In this document: positions 1-7,947 of the stretch, in pieces
Layout: every line of letters starts with the position of its first letter
Position numbering within the stretch: position 1 is the stretch's first letter
Assembly (NCBI GenBank): GCA_026387615.1
Contig: JAPLLI010000023.1
Coordinates: 1-33,019, forward strand
DNA length: 33,019 bases
DNA from: Nitrospirota bacterium
Lineage (GTDB): Bacteria > Nitrospirota > Nitrospiria > Nitrospirales > Nitrospiraceae
Direction: 5' to 3'
Notes under the pieces: model-generated
Database searches by the model: none
Seen by the model: the letters and a program-made list of their open reading frames with translations, nothing else
What the model was told of the DNA's origin: nothing
Program-made: the position numbers and the translations under genes

Positions 1-2465
1 CAGTCGACCCGATCCAGGATGTGATCGTGAAGGTGAACCAGCAGGGCAGCCCTGTACGGGTGCGGGACGTCGGGACCGTCACCGATTCATCGGACATTCA
101 GACCAACATCGTCCGGACGAACGGGGCCAGAGCCGTCTATCTACGAGTGAACAAACAGCCCATCGCCAACACCGTGGCGGTGGTGGATGCGCTGCGCAAA
201 GCCTTGCCGAAGATGATCGGCATCCCCTCCAGCGTGAAGCTCGGCATTTCCTTCGACCAATCGGTCTACATCCGCCAGTCGATCAACAACCTCGTCGAGC
301 AAGCGCTGCACGGATCGCTGCTCGCGGCGCTCGTCATCCTGATCTTCCTCCGCAACTTCACGAGCACCCTGATCATTTCCGTGTCCATTCCCCTCTCGAT
401 CATGGTGACCTTCATCGTGCTCTATTTCTCCGGGCAAACCCTGAACGTCTTCACGCTGGGAGGCCTGGCCCTCGGCATCGGCCGGCTAGTCGACGACTCC
501 ATCGTGGAGCTGGAGAATATTCAGCGCCACCTCAACACGACGCCCCGCCGCTGGGACGCGATCCTGGAAGCGGCGCGCGAGGTGGCGATGCCGATTCTGG
601 CCTCGACCATCACCACGGTCGTCGTGTTCCTCCCGATTTTCTTCGTCGCCGGAATCGCCCGCTTGCTCCTGATTCCCCTGACCATCACGATCGCGATCTC
701 GCTCTTCACCTCCTTCTTCGTCTCCCGCACCGTGACGCCGGCGCTCTGTTACAAATTCCTCAAGCCGGAGCAGGAAGCCCACAAATCGATGCCGCGCTGG
801 TTCGTGCGCCTGATGGATTGGAGTCGCGAACGGTATGAGTCCCTCGACAAGGGCTACGAGGACTCGCTTCGCTGGGTCCTGGCCCATCGCACGCTCTTCA
901 TCGGCGGCGTCCTGCTCCTCTTCGCCGCCTCGCTCGCGCTGGTGCCCAAGATCGGCACGGAGTTTTTGCCCGTGTCGGATGAAAGCCAGTTCCGCATCGT
1001 CCTGCGAGGGCCGGTCGGGCAGCGCGTGGAGAAAACCGAGCAACAAGTGGCGGAAGTCGAACGGGTGCTGCGGGCTCAGATCCCGGCTGAAGAGCTGGAA
1101 ACCATGATCTCCAGCACCGGCGTGTTGGCCCAGGGCCGTTCCTCCCTCTTCAACCCGAACACCGGCCCCCATACATCGGTTATCTCCGTCTATCTGGTTT
1201 CGCCGGACAAACGGACCAGGAACCAAGTGCAAATCATGAACGACGTCAGGCCTAAAATCCTCAAACTCTTTCCTGGCGTCGCGATGTTTTTCGATCCGGG
1301 AGGGCTCGTAAAACGGGTCACCAGCTTCGGATCGCAGAAATCCGTCGACGTAGAGATCTATGGCTACGATTTCGAGAAAGCCCGGGGGGTCATCCGGGAC
1401 GTCGAAACCATGATGCACCATATCCCGGGCCTGGCCGACATCGAGGTCAGCCGAGAAGAGAACTATCCCGAGGTCAATGTGGTGGTGGATCGCGAGAAGG
1501 CGGCCCTCCTGGGCATCAGCGAAACGGACGTGGCCAACGCGGTGCTCTTCTCACTCAACGGCAACGGTCAAACCGACCCCATCATCTATACCGACCCGCA
1601 AAACGGGAACGAGTACTACATCAGCGCCTGGCTCGCGGAAGAACATCGCCAGGATCTCACGGACATCGAGAACATCGTCTTGACCGCCAGGACCGGTGAG
1701 CCGGTCCTCCTCAAAAACGTGGCCTCGCTCAAGCTCAATGCCGGCCCGGTAAAGATCGAACGCAAATACTTTCAGCGGGTGGTCCACCTGACCGCCAACC
1801 CTGTGAACCGGGACCTCGGCGCCGTCGCGGCAGACCTGGAGGCAGGCTTTGCGAAGATCCAGCTCCCCACCGGCTTCAGCATTAAGCTGGCCGGCCAGAT
1901 CCAACAGCAGAGAGAAACGTTTGAGGGACTGCTATTTGCCACGATCCTGGCGCTGATCCTCGTTTATATGGTGATGGCCGCCCAGTTCAAATCGCTGATC
2001 GATCCCTTCGTCATCATGTTTGCGGTCCCGATGGGCTTCCCCGGCGTGATCCTGGTCCTCTTCCTGACCGATACAACCCTCTCCACCACCTCCATGATGG
2101 GCATCATCATGATGCTGGGCATCGTGGTCTCGAACGGCGTGTTGCTGGTGGACTATACGAACGTCCTGCGGCGGAAAGGGCGGGAGCTGCACGATGCGGC
2201 GGTCACCGCGGCGCGAACGAGACTTCGGCCTATCCTCATGACCTCCCTCGCCACCGTCGTCGGGCTACTCCCCATGGCCATCGGCTGGGGAACCGGCGGT
2301 GAAACGAACGCCCCCCTCGCGCGCACGGTCGTCGGAGGACTGAGCGTCTCGACGATCCTCACGCTCTTTCTGGTCCCGACGATCTATGTGATGTTAGAAG
2401 AACGATTCCCCCGCCATAAGGACGAAGCCACGCAAGAAGCGGATTGGATTCCGGCAGAACATTGA
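1..2465 (+). CDS. RND-family multidrug/metal efflux permease, 5'-truncated by the window edge
   Basis: This is the C-terminal part of an inner-membrane RND proton antiporter (AcrB/MdtB/CzcA superfamily), which pumps drugs or metals through a tripartite envelope complex. The frame is open from base 3, so the ORF-track GTG at 21 is not the real start; roughly the first fifth of a ~1040-residue protein is missing. The fragment shows the TM2-TM6 block (ORF residues ~95-250), with the paired acidic residues of the proton relay in TM4 (LVDDSIVELENI, D158/D159), then a large periplasmic domain (~320-630) and the TM8-TM12 block (~632-800). The TM10 motif reads GIVVSNGVLLVDY, so the Lys typical of AcrB is absent, as in several HAE sub-branches. 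Adaptor and outer-membrane partners would lie to the left. Substrate cannot be assigned. The stop TGA is followed by repeat R1a. Confidence 0.93.
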   Translation, partial: VDPIQDVIVKVNQQGSPVRVRDVGTVTDSSDIQTNIVRTNGARAVYLRVNKQPIANTVAVVDALRKALPKMIGIPSSVKLGISFDQSVYIRQSINNLVEQALHGSLLAALVILIFLRNFTSTLIISVSIPLSIMVTFIVLYFSGQTLNVFTLGGLALGIGRLVDDSIVELENIQRHLNTTPRRWDAILEAAREVAMPILASTITTVVVFLPIFFVAGIARLLLIPLTITIAISLFTSFFVSRTVTPALCYKFLKPEQEAHKSMPRWFVRLMDWSRERYESLDKGYEDSLRWVLAHRTLFIGGVLLLFAASLALVPKIGTEFLPVSDESQFRIVLRGPVGQRVEKTEQQVAEVERVLRAQIPAEELETMISSTGVLAQGRSSLFNPNTGPHTSVISVYLVSPDKRTRNQVQIMNDVRPKILKLFPGVAMFFDPGGLVKRVTSFGSQKSVDVEIYGYDFEKARGVIRDVETMMHHIPGLADIEVSREENYPEVNVVVDREKAALLGISETDVANAVLFSLNGNGQTDPIIYTDPQNGNEYYISAWLAEEHRQDLTDIENIVLTARTGEPVLLKNVASLKLNAGPVKIERKYFQRVVHLTANPVNRDLGAVAADLEAGFAKIQLPTGFSIKLAGQIQQQRETFEGLLFATILALILVYMVMAAQFKSLIDPFVIMFAVPMGFPGVILVLFLTDTTLSTTSMMGIIMMLGIVVSNGVLLVDYTNVLRRKGRELHDAAVTAARTRLRPILMTSLATVVGLLPMAIGWGTGGETNAPLARTVVGGLSVSTILTLFLVPTIYVMLEERFPRHKDEATQEADWIPAEH

Positions 2466-2500
2466 TAGTCGGCACAACTGCACAATAAAAGAACGCTCCC

Positions 2501-2666
2501 GCAGGATGCTCAAAAAGCCATCCAACTAGGCCGCAGGCGAGCCAACAGCTGAACTATGAATGCTGAACGATGAACGCAGAATGCTGAAGTGCGAGCATTC
2601 CCTTGCTCATCGTTCATCGCTCATCGTTCATCGTTTCCAGACTGACGGGCTTTTTCAGCATCCTGC
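2501..2666. repeat. R1a: composite palindromic intergenic element with an R3 heptad hairpin inside
   Basis: The outer arms (2501-2519 and 2648-2666) pair over 19 positions with one C.C mismatch (left ..GCTCAAAA, right TTTTCAGC..). The left arm continues into AGGCCGCAGGCG, a motif shared with copies at 17.1, 20.85 and 20.97 kb. The middle of the family consensus is missing and is replaced by a heptad inverted repeat (2551-2590 with 2603-2637; words such as CGATGAA). It lies between convergent genes (RND pump and SCP2 protein). The hairpin with a T-run could act as a bidirectional terminator. Confidence 0.8.
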
Positions 2667-2681
2667 AAAGAAGCTGACGGG

Positions 2682-3014
2682 TTAGCCGAGGGTAGGGAAC
2701 AGCGCCTTCAGCTGCATTGCGAGGCCGATGTCCCCGCTGATCTTGAGCCGGCCAGACATGGCAACGGCCGGTCCACTCAACTGCCCCTTCAAAATCTTGA
2801 GGCAATCCTCGCCGGTCATCGAGAGCGACACGTGCGGATCCTCATGCAGCCCCTCTACGACCTGACAGACCCCTTCACGGATCGTGAGAATATATTGCCC
2901 GCCCTGCGCGCCGCTCAAATCAAATTGGTAGACCGCATCAAGATCTTCGGCGGCATCCGAGTCGAGCTTGCCTGGCAGAAACTGAAAGAACTCTTTGACG
3001 TTGTTGGGCTTCAT
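2682..3014 (-). CDS. SCP2 sterol-carrier-domain protein
   Basis: A 110-residue protein made of a single SCP2 (sterol carrier protein 2) fold. The typical pattern is visible: a short N-terminal helix, a beta-rich middle (VYQFDLSGAQGGQYILTI, then DPHVSLSMTGEDCLKILKGQ), and a C-terminal hydrophobic segment GRLKISGDIGLAMQLKALF that closes the lipid tunnel. Stand-alone SCP2 proteins of this length bind lipids or fatty acyl groups in the cytoplasm; the exact ligand is unknown. The ATG at 3014 follows the SpeD-like gene by 66 bp on the same strand, with a perfect 10-bp hairpin between them, so it may be partly uncoupled from that gene. Family assignment is firm; physiological role is not. Confidence 0.85.
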   Translation of the reverse strand: MKPNNVKEFFQFLPGKLDSDAAEDLDAVYQFDLSGAQGGQYILTIREGVCQVVEGLHEDPHVSLSMTGEDCLKILKGQLSGPAVAMSGRLKISGDIGLAMQLKALFPTLG

Positions 3015-3047
3015 CGGTGTGGAGCAATAAAAGGATCGGATCGATAC

Positions 3048-3071
3048 GGGGGCCGCGTTGCCGCGGCCCCC
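3048..3071. terminator. GC-rich hairpin between the speD-like and SCP2 genes
   Basis: A perfect 10-bp stem (GGGGGCCGCG with CGCGGCCCCC) and a 4-nt loop lie 10 bp beyond the stop of the SpeD-like gene. There is no clear T-run on the minus strand, so it may be an attenuator or mRNA-stabilising hairpin rather than a classical intrinsic terminator. Confidence 0.5.
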
Positions 3072-3080
3072 GGCCTCTGG

Positions 3081-3521
3081 CTAGTAGCGGAGCGTGACCG
3101 TCGCGGTACTGCGACGCGCGCCAAAAAAGTCTTTGGAGAAGGCCTCGACGACCGCAGGGTCATAGCCCTTGCAGCTGAAAATATCGAGGTAGGCGTTGTT
3201 CGTATCGTTCGCAAAATGGCCGCTGATCAACGACGTCGAGATCAGCTGCACCATCGAATAGCCGGCAACCCGACCTGAACCGAAATCGACGACCTGACAT
3301 TCGCCGAAACGCTTCATGCCAATCAGCTCACAAAGCTCTACGACATAGCGGCGAATATGGTCGGCATTGCGGATAAGATCTGGCTTGCAATCTTGAAGAT
3401 CAACGGACGTGCAAAGTCCCCACGCTTTCCCCTCGCCCACCATCTCTTGGGGGGCAATCGAGGCAGCTGCCGGGGACTCAGGTGGTAAGATCGCGGACTC
3501 GGAACCAGCCGAGCTACTCAT
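3081..3521 (-). CDS. Divergent S-adenosylmethionine decarboxylase proenzyme (SpeD-like)
   Basis: This 146-residue protein matches the class 1b AdoMet decarboxylase fold. That enzyme self-cleaves to make a pyruvoyl group and supplies decarboxylated AdoMet for spermidine synthesis. Aligning ISTSLISGHF..LDIFSCKG by eye with the Thermotoga-type AESHISIHT..VDIFTCG puts key residues at the correct spacing: processing Ser97 (Tm Ser63), Ser89 (Ser55), His102 (His68) and Cys117 (Cys83). The residue before the processing Ser is Thr96 instead of the usual Glu, and the next one is Leu instead of His. An N-terminal ~30-residue Ser/Ala/Pro extension is extra. No spermidine synthase gene is nearby. The ATG at 3521 is preceded by AAAGGG. 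It may be an active variant or a repurposed paralogue. Confidence 0.72.
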   Translation of the reverse strand: MSSSAGSESAILPPESPAAASIAPQEMVGEGKAWGLCTSVDLQDCKPDLIRNADHIRRYVVELCELIGMKRFGECQVVDFGSGRVAGYSMVQLISTSLISGHFANDTNNAYLDIFSCKGYDPAVVEAFSKDFFGARRSTATVTLRY

Positions 3522-3581
3522 AGAGGTTAACCCTTTCTGTTAGGAGAATGAAAACACTGTGCCGACGAATTGGCATAATGG

Positions 3582-3590
3582 ACTATACCA
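3582..3590 (-). promoter_or_regulatory. Candidate extended -10 promoter of the speD-like gene
   Basis: On the minus strand the sequence reads TGGTATAGT, an extended -10 (TGn) plus a 5/6 match to TATAAT. It lies ~60 bp upstream of the ATG at 3521 and is preceded by an A-tract. No good -35 is visible, which fits an extended -10 promoter. Confidence 0.45.
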
Positions 3591-3690
3591 CGATTTTTTT
3601 CGCATCAGGGAGGGTCTGGAAACTTTTTTTCACATCGGAGGCGGCAAGGACCATTCGCTCGGTTGACAAGGTTCGCAAGGGTCGGAGAGA

Positions 3691-3897
3691 ATGCCGCCCA
3701 TGGCTACTATCACCCCGTCAAATCAGACCTCGGTCCCCACGCCAACTGACCTCCCCGACCGCCTCTGCACCTGGTGCAAGGTCGCCATGCGAAAGCGGCT
3801 GGTCGCCAGCGGACAGTTCGTGCATTACACCTGCCCCACCTGCGTGTTTCAACATACGACCAGGCGAGGCCCCAAACCTGCCGCTCCCGCTCACTGA
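3691..3897 (+). CDS. Small zinc-ribbon-like hypothetical protein
   Basis: A 68-residue protein with two CxxC pairs 20 residues apart (CTWC and CPTC), followed by a basic tail with RRGPKP. This spacing is typical of small zinc ribbons. The region between holds a basic stretch (MRKRL) and an aromatic patch (FVHYTC), so nucleic-acid binding or a structural zinc site is plausible; neither is shown. The start at 3691 has GGAG seven bases upstream; an ATG three codons later is an alternative. It is transcribed divergently from the SpeD-like gene and converges on the DUF1499 gene. No family name is recognised. Confidence 0.6.
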   Translation: MPPMATITPSNQTSVPTPTDLPDRLCTWCKVAMRKRLVASGQFVHYTCPTCVFQHTTRRGPKPAAPAH

Positions 3898-3948
3898 CCC
3901 CAGCTCTTCCGCCTCGTCGCCGGGAGGCCTCACCCTGGCGGCCGGAGG

Positions 3949-4305
3949 CTACAGCTTTTCCTCGACCAGCTTCCGGATATCTTCCATCCGCTGACGGTTA
4001 ACGCCGAAATCACGGTAGCCGGTCCGGGACGCAGACCGGAAATGGATCGTCTTCGCCTCGTCGTCGAACACAAACTCCACATCGTCCACAAATCGCAGCA
4101 ACAGGCTGGTGAACTCATAATGGAGATAGGTCTCGTCCTCCTCGACCAGCTTCGCGCGAGGAAGGGATCGGATGAGGGCTTTCAACGCTTCTTTCGCTTC
4201 AGCCCTGGTCTTCTGGTAGCGAAGGGGTGCGATCCCCTGATCCGCCGATTCGGCAGTCGTGCTGACGCAGTTAGGGCTCTGGGGACAGGGAGCTAATTGT
4301 CTCAT
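3949..4305 (-). CDS. DUF1499 family protein
   Basis: A 118-residue DUF1499 protein. The family hallmark near the N-terminus is clear (LAPCPQSPNCVST, with the Cys-Pro..Asn-Cys-Val-Ser motif). The following alpha/beta domain contains EDETYLHYEFTSLLLRFVDDVEF and ends in the usual SRTGYRDFGVNRQRME. The function of the family is unknown. There is no signal peptide or lipobox, unlike many members, so this form is probably cytosolic or the start is uncertain. In the pre-insertion arrangement it would lie only ~34 bp downstream of the DUF2914 gene on the same strand. The IS630 element now separates them, which may have cut it off from its upstream promoter. Confidence 0.82.
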   Translation of the reverse strand: MRQLAPCPQSPNCVSTTAESADQGIAPLRYQKTRAEAKEALKALIRSLPRAKLVEEDETYLHYEFTSLLLRFVDDVEFVFDDEAKTIHFRSASRTGYRDFGVNRQRMEDIRKLVEEKL

Positions 4306-4341
4306 CGGTCCACCCTTTCTCTGAACATGAGAATGTCACTA

Positions 4342-5509
4342 GTGTAATGATTCATAAATAGCTTGATTTATTATACGGTACGGGTATGCTCTCCTCCCGA
4401 GGAGGACCGGACCATGCGCATCGCCCCTTCCCTTCAGGCGACAGAGACCGAACGCCAGCAACTGACGCAATGGGCGCGGGGCCGGCGGACCCCCGCGCGG
4501 CTCGTCCTCCGCGCCAAGATTGCGTTGTTGGCGGACGCGGGCCACGACAACCAGCACATTGCCGCCGCGTTGGGCACGAGTCGGCAAACCGTGGGCCTCT
4601 GGCGGCAACGCTTCGCCAGCCAACGTCTTTCCGGCCTCGCCCAGGATGCGCCCCGTGGGGGCCGTCCCCCCAAGGCGCGCCAGGCACTCATCGCGCGCAT
4701 TCTGAACACGACGACCCAAACGACCCCGCCCGCCGCCACGCACTGGTCGACCCGTACCTTGGCGCGGCACCTGCGCACGAATCCCACGTTCGTGCAGCGG
4801 GTCTGGACCACCCATGGCTTACAGCCCCACCGAGTCCGGGCCTTTAAGCTCAGCCGGGATCCGCATTTCCAGGACAAATTGGAGGATGTGGTGGGTCTGT
4901 ATCTGCACCCACCCGAACATGCCGTCGTCCTCTGTGTGGATGAAAAAAGTCAGATCCAAGCCCTGGATCGCACGCAGCCCGGCTTGCCCCTGAAGCCCGG
5001 GCGCTGCGGCACGATGACGCACGATTACAAGCGTCATGGGACCACCACGCTCTTTGCCGCCCTGCATGTGGCGGAGGGCTCGATCATCTCCACCTGCCTG
5101 CCGCGCCATCGGCATCAAGAATGGCTGACGTTCCTGCGTTTAATTGATCGCCAGGTCCCCCAGGGCAAGGCCCTGCATCTGATCGCCGACAACTACGCCA
5201 CGCACAAACACCCCACGGTCCAGCGGTGGCTGACGCGCCACCCGCGCATCCACATGCATTTCACGCCCACCAGCAGTTCGTGGCTTAACTTGGTGGAACG
5301 CGTCTTTGGCGACCTGACGGCGAAACAGATTCGGCGCGGGGTCTTTCGCAGTGTCCCGGAGCTGATCGCGGCGATTGACACGTACATCACCCAGCGCAAT
5401 GCCCATCCCACACCCTTTGTGTGGACCAAAACCGCACAGGAAATCCTGACAAAAGTAAACCGGGCCAGGCTCGCCCTGAATAAGACAAGAACAGCATGAA
5501 TCACTACAC
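4342..5509 (+). mobile_element. Complete IS630/Tc1-mariner-type insertion sequence, 1168 bp
   Basis: Terminal inverted repeats GTGTAATGATTCAT (4342-4355) and its partner ATGAATCACTACAC (5496-5509) match at 13 of 14 positions. Both ends are flanked by the dinucleotide TA (4340-4341 and 5510-5511), the target duplication expected for IS630, and both junctions keep CTAG, a known preferred target context. One transposase gene fills the element and its stop lies inside the right repeat. The reconstructed empty site reads GTCACTAGTAGG. Ends and gene are both intact, so the copy may be active or recently inserted. Confidence 0.9.
4414..5499 (+). CDS. IS630 family transposase
   Basis: The ORF track begins at 4363, but the ATG at 4414 is preceded by a strong GGAGGA eight bases upstream, giving 361 residues. 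An N-terminal helix-turn-helix (ALGTSRQTVGLWRQRF) is followed by a winged-helix segment with the HWSTRTLARHL motif. The catalytic DDE domain is complete: D176 (LCVDEKSQIQALDRT), D259 (LIADNYATHKHP) and E295 (SSSWLNLVERVF). These residues coordinate the metal ions used for cut-and-paste transposition at TA. The frame is not interrupted. The stop overlaps the right inverted repeat. Confidence 0.94.
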   Translation: MRIAPSLQATETERQQLTQWARGRRTPARLVLRAKIALLADAGHDNQHIAAALGTSRQTVGLWRQRFASQRLSGLAQDAPRGGRPPKARQALIARILNTTTQTTPPAATHWSTRTLARHLRTNPTFVQRVWTTHGLQPHRVRAFKLSRDPHFQDKLEDVVGLYLHPPEHAVVLCVDEKSQIQALDRTQPGLPLKPGRCGTMTHDYKRHGTTTLFAALHVAEGSIISTCLPRHRHQEWLTFLRLIDRQVPQGKALHLIADNYATHKHPTVQRWLTRHPRIHMHFTPTSSSWLNLVERVFGDLTAKQIRRGVFRSVPELIAAIDTYITQRNAHPTPFVWTKTAQEILTKVNRARLALNKTRTA

Positions 5510-6618
5510 TAGTAGGTCACGGTCCTGAGCGATGGGGGAGCAGCCCCTGACTCTTCCACAAGGGCCGAAACCCGCCCAACGATACGCCCGTCTTCGGTTT
5601 CCACGTCCACCCGCCAATCACCCGGGGCAAGCCGCTGCTTGAACGTAGAGGCCCGATAGCCTCCTTCCCGCCCGCCATTGATCCTGATGGGGATCCTGTC
5701 GGAATGGGTGAACGACTTGTCGTTCTTCGCACGGAAATACCAATGATGATAGATGGTGACATTCAAATCGACCGGGGCAAAGACCGCCGTAAAGCAATAG
5801 ACCGGCCCATTGGCCGGGAAGGTGCTATCCGACCGTTTCCAGACTTGATACCATTGCCGCTCGAAGGAAAGTTCAAAGTGATCGCCGACCTTCTTCACCT
5901 CATGATAGATCCCGCCGAATTTCATCGCCAGCGGCACGGGAGGGATCCAATTGAGGAAGTAAAATCCGACCAGCAACCCGATCAACGCATACGCAGGGAG
6001 CGCGATTCCGACCGCCTCACGCTTCGAACGATCGGGATTGTTGCGATAGATCAACTGAACCACCCGCAACGTCACCACCGCGCTCAAACCCGCTCCGGCC
6101 AGGAAGATCGCGGCATTCATACGGCCGGTCATGACCGGGAGGAAAAACGTGAAAAATGCGAAACAGACCAATGCGTAGAGACTCACAAGGAGGCGCAGGC
6201 TGGACAGCCGGTCACGGAGAAACTCGTTCCCGACCAGCAGCGCGACCAACAACACAAAAAAGATTGCCGTGCCGGTAAAGGATGCGCTACGGGAATAGAA
6301 AATCGCATAGGCGCTGAAGAGACCGCCCAGGAGAAACTGCACAGCCATCGGATAGTAGGGCCTTGCGCGCAATACCCAGCGCACAACAGATGGCAACAGC
6401 GCTAACTGCTCCCGATCCGGTGCCGGCTCGATCCCCAACCGCCCGATCAGCACGATCAATAGGCCCAACAACAATAGACCGATCAGGAGCAGGAGATTGT
6501 CTTGCAGCCGATCGATGCGGGTCAGTGTCAGCGTGTCATAGGCCACCCCGGCAAAGAAGAGCACCGGGGGCATGAAGGGTTTAGCTAAGACATTCTTGAG
6601 TGTGGAGGACGAGAGCAT
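5509..6618 (-). CDS. DUF2914 domain polytopic membrane protein
   Basis: A 369-residue protein with about eight or nine hydrophobic segments over residues ~15-240, followed by a soluble C-terminal domain of ~130 residues that matches DUF2914: a beta-sandwich with the pattern KSFTHSDRIPIRINGGREGG, a Trp-containing GDWRVDVET strand, and VGRVSALVEE. The C-terminal domain is probably exposed to the periplasm, and the family is uncharacterised. Its TAG stop is formed by the TA target duplication of the IS630 element plus flanking bases. The pre-insertion sequence would give the same TAG, so the protein is unchanged. Downstream cotranscription with the DUF1499 gene has been interrupted. Confidence 0.85.
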   Translation of the reverse strand: MLSSSTLKNVLAKPFMPPVLFFAGVAYDTLTLTRIDRLQDNLLLLIGLLLLGLLIVLIGRLGIEPAPDREQLALLPSVVRWVLRARPYYPMAVQFLLGGLFSAYAIFYSRSASFTGTAIFFVLLVALLVGNEFLRDRLSSLRLLVSLYALVCFAFFTFFLPVMTGRMNAAIFLAGAGLSAVVTLRVVQLIYRNNPDRSKREAVGIALPAYALIGLLVGFYFLNWIPPVPLAMKFGGIYHEVKKVGDHFELSFERQWYQVWKRSDSTFPANGPVYCFTAVFAPVDLNVTIYHHWYFRAKNDKSFTHSDRIPIRINGGREGGYRASTFKQRLAPGDWRVDVETEDGRIVGRVSALVEESGAAPPSLRTVTY

Positions 6619-6717
6619 GAATCCTAGCCTTCAAGATCTTCTTCCTATTGTCAAATGAAGAGAGGAACTGCGGACGGCTCAAAACGGTCACCTTTCTCAC
6701 CCGCCCGACTTTAGCGC

Positions 6718-6858
6718 GCGAGACAGGCGGGGCAAGCGAGACGGGGGGCGAGATCAGAAGATCGAGATTTTCGGAACTTCGAACCCCGAACGTCGAACCT
6801 CGCACTTCGGATCTCGCCTTTCTCGCACGTCTCGCCAATCACGCATCACGGCATTTCA
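6718..6858. repeat. R3b: heptad inverted repeat between the DUF2914 gene and the 353-residue gene
   Basis: Arms containing GCGAGAC and GCGAGATC words (6718-6755) pair with 6810-6836. The interior holds further degenerate heptads (CGAACCT, CGCACTT, CGGATCT). On the minus strand the array begins at the stop codon of the upstream 353-residue gene, with GTGATGC and GTGATTG words. No protein is encoded. Confidence 0.6.
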
Positions 6859-7917
6859 CACGAAGGGAGGCAGCGGCGCATACACCATCGGATGCCCGAT
6901 CACCCGCTCCAACCATGGGGCCATCAAATCCTCATTCAATGGAGCCCGGTTCAGACGGGCTTCAAGGTGAAACCCCGCTTCATTCCCGACGATCCCAATA
7001 ATGGCGGACGCATCCGCTCCACCAGGAAGCAATGTCTGCGTGTGAAACTCACAGAGCGTGCTATAGAGGCGGCCATCGGGTTCGATCACGGATCGGATCT
7101 CCGGAAGATCGTCGAGCGGACAATGGACGGAACAGCGATAAACACAACGGGCAGGGGGGTCAATCGATTGGAAATCAACCAACGCATCCTCCGAGAAACC
7201 TGTCAGATAGGCCCGGACGTTGGCGGGCTCTGCGGCAGCGGTCGCGGCTAGTTTACTGGCCGGCACCAGGAACTCATAGGCGTCTGCCGTGTTGTACTCG
7301 AACTGACAGGGCCCGAACGCATCGGGCCAGGAGCAGAAAAATGGCACGGAGGCATCGGACGAATGCAAGACCAGCTGCTGCTTCTCCACCGATGTCTCGA
7401 CGGGAAGCTCCAACAATGAGATCGCCTCGAGAAACGCCGTGCGCCGTTCCTCCAGCCACTGTGCCCGCTCGGCATCGCCGCGCGTTTCGCCGGGGGTGAT
7501 CACTTCTTTCGTGTGAAGCCGGACGCGGATAAACGAATGGGCATGACGGAACCCCAGCCAAAACATGCTGCGGGGATCATGCAACCGCAACGGGTCTCGA
7601 ATACGCCAGGGATGGCTGATCGAACAATAGGTGCCGACGTCCTGATACCGCTGGCAGATCGTGTGGTAGGCCCCGGCCAGGAGAAAAAAATCTCCTTGCC
7701 ACCCCTCTCGGACGTGGATCAGGGTCTCGTCTTCCGTGGACCAGGCATCCAGCTGGTCGAAATCCTCCGGCGCCTCGACCGTCCATTCCTCGACGTAACA
7801 GATGACGTCCTTCGCGGGCACCGCCGGATGCAAGCCCAACGCAGCCAGCCGCTCCCCCACGGCAAGCACCTGCCCGAAGGTCAGGGGAATGGTCGTTTCC
7901 CAACGACGTTCACGCAC
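6856..7917 (-). CDS. Hypothetical protein, 353 aa, family not recognised
   Basis: No known family is recognised. The protein is soluble and rich in Trp, His and Cys, with no signal peptide or membrane segment. Visible features are a short acidic N-terminal region (EEWTVEAPEDFDQLDAW), a central FWLGFRHAHSFIRVRLHTKEV segment, and a Cys-rich part near residue 270 (RCVYRCSVHCPLDD). The start is GTG at 7917 with only a weak ribosome binding site. It begins 30 bp after the stop of the YajG-like lipoprotein gene on the same strand, so the two are probably one operon. Base composition is like that of the neighbours, so there is no sign of recent transfer. A metal-binding or scaffold role would be a guess. 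Confidence 0.7.
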   Translation of the reverse strand: MRERRWETTIPLTFGQVLAVGERLAALGLHPAVPAKDVICYVEEWTVEAPEDFDQLDAWSTEDETLIHVREGWQGDFFLLAGAYHTICQRYQDVGTYCSISHPWRIRDPLRLHDPRSMFWLGFRHAHSFIRVRLHTKEVITPGETRGDAERAQWLEERRTAFLEAISLLELPVETSVEKQQLVLHSSDASVPFFCSWPDAFGPCQFEYNTADAYEFLVPASKLAATAAAEPANVRAYLTGFSEDALVDFQSIDPPARCVYRCSVHCPLDDLPEIRSVIEPDGRLYSTLCEFHTQTLLPGGADASAIIGIVGNEAGFHLEARLNRAPLNEDLMAPWLERVIGHPMVYAPLPPFV

Positions 7918-7947
7918 GGTAGATCATCTTTGTCCCCGGCCCATCAA

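Noticed and set aside
486-1421. 311-residue ORF on the minus strand inside the RND gene
   Set aside because: It is a shadow of the RND reading frame: low-complexity, charge-rich translation (runs of Asp, Glu, Arg and His) with no fold or start signal.
5704-6405. 233-residue plus-strand ORF opposite the DUF2914 gene
   Set aside because: The translation is dominated by charged residues typical of antisense frames of membrane proteins.
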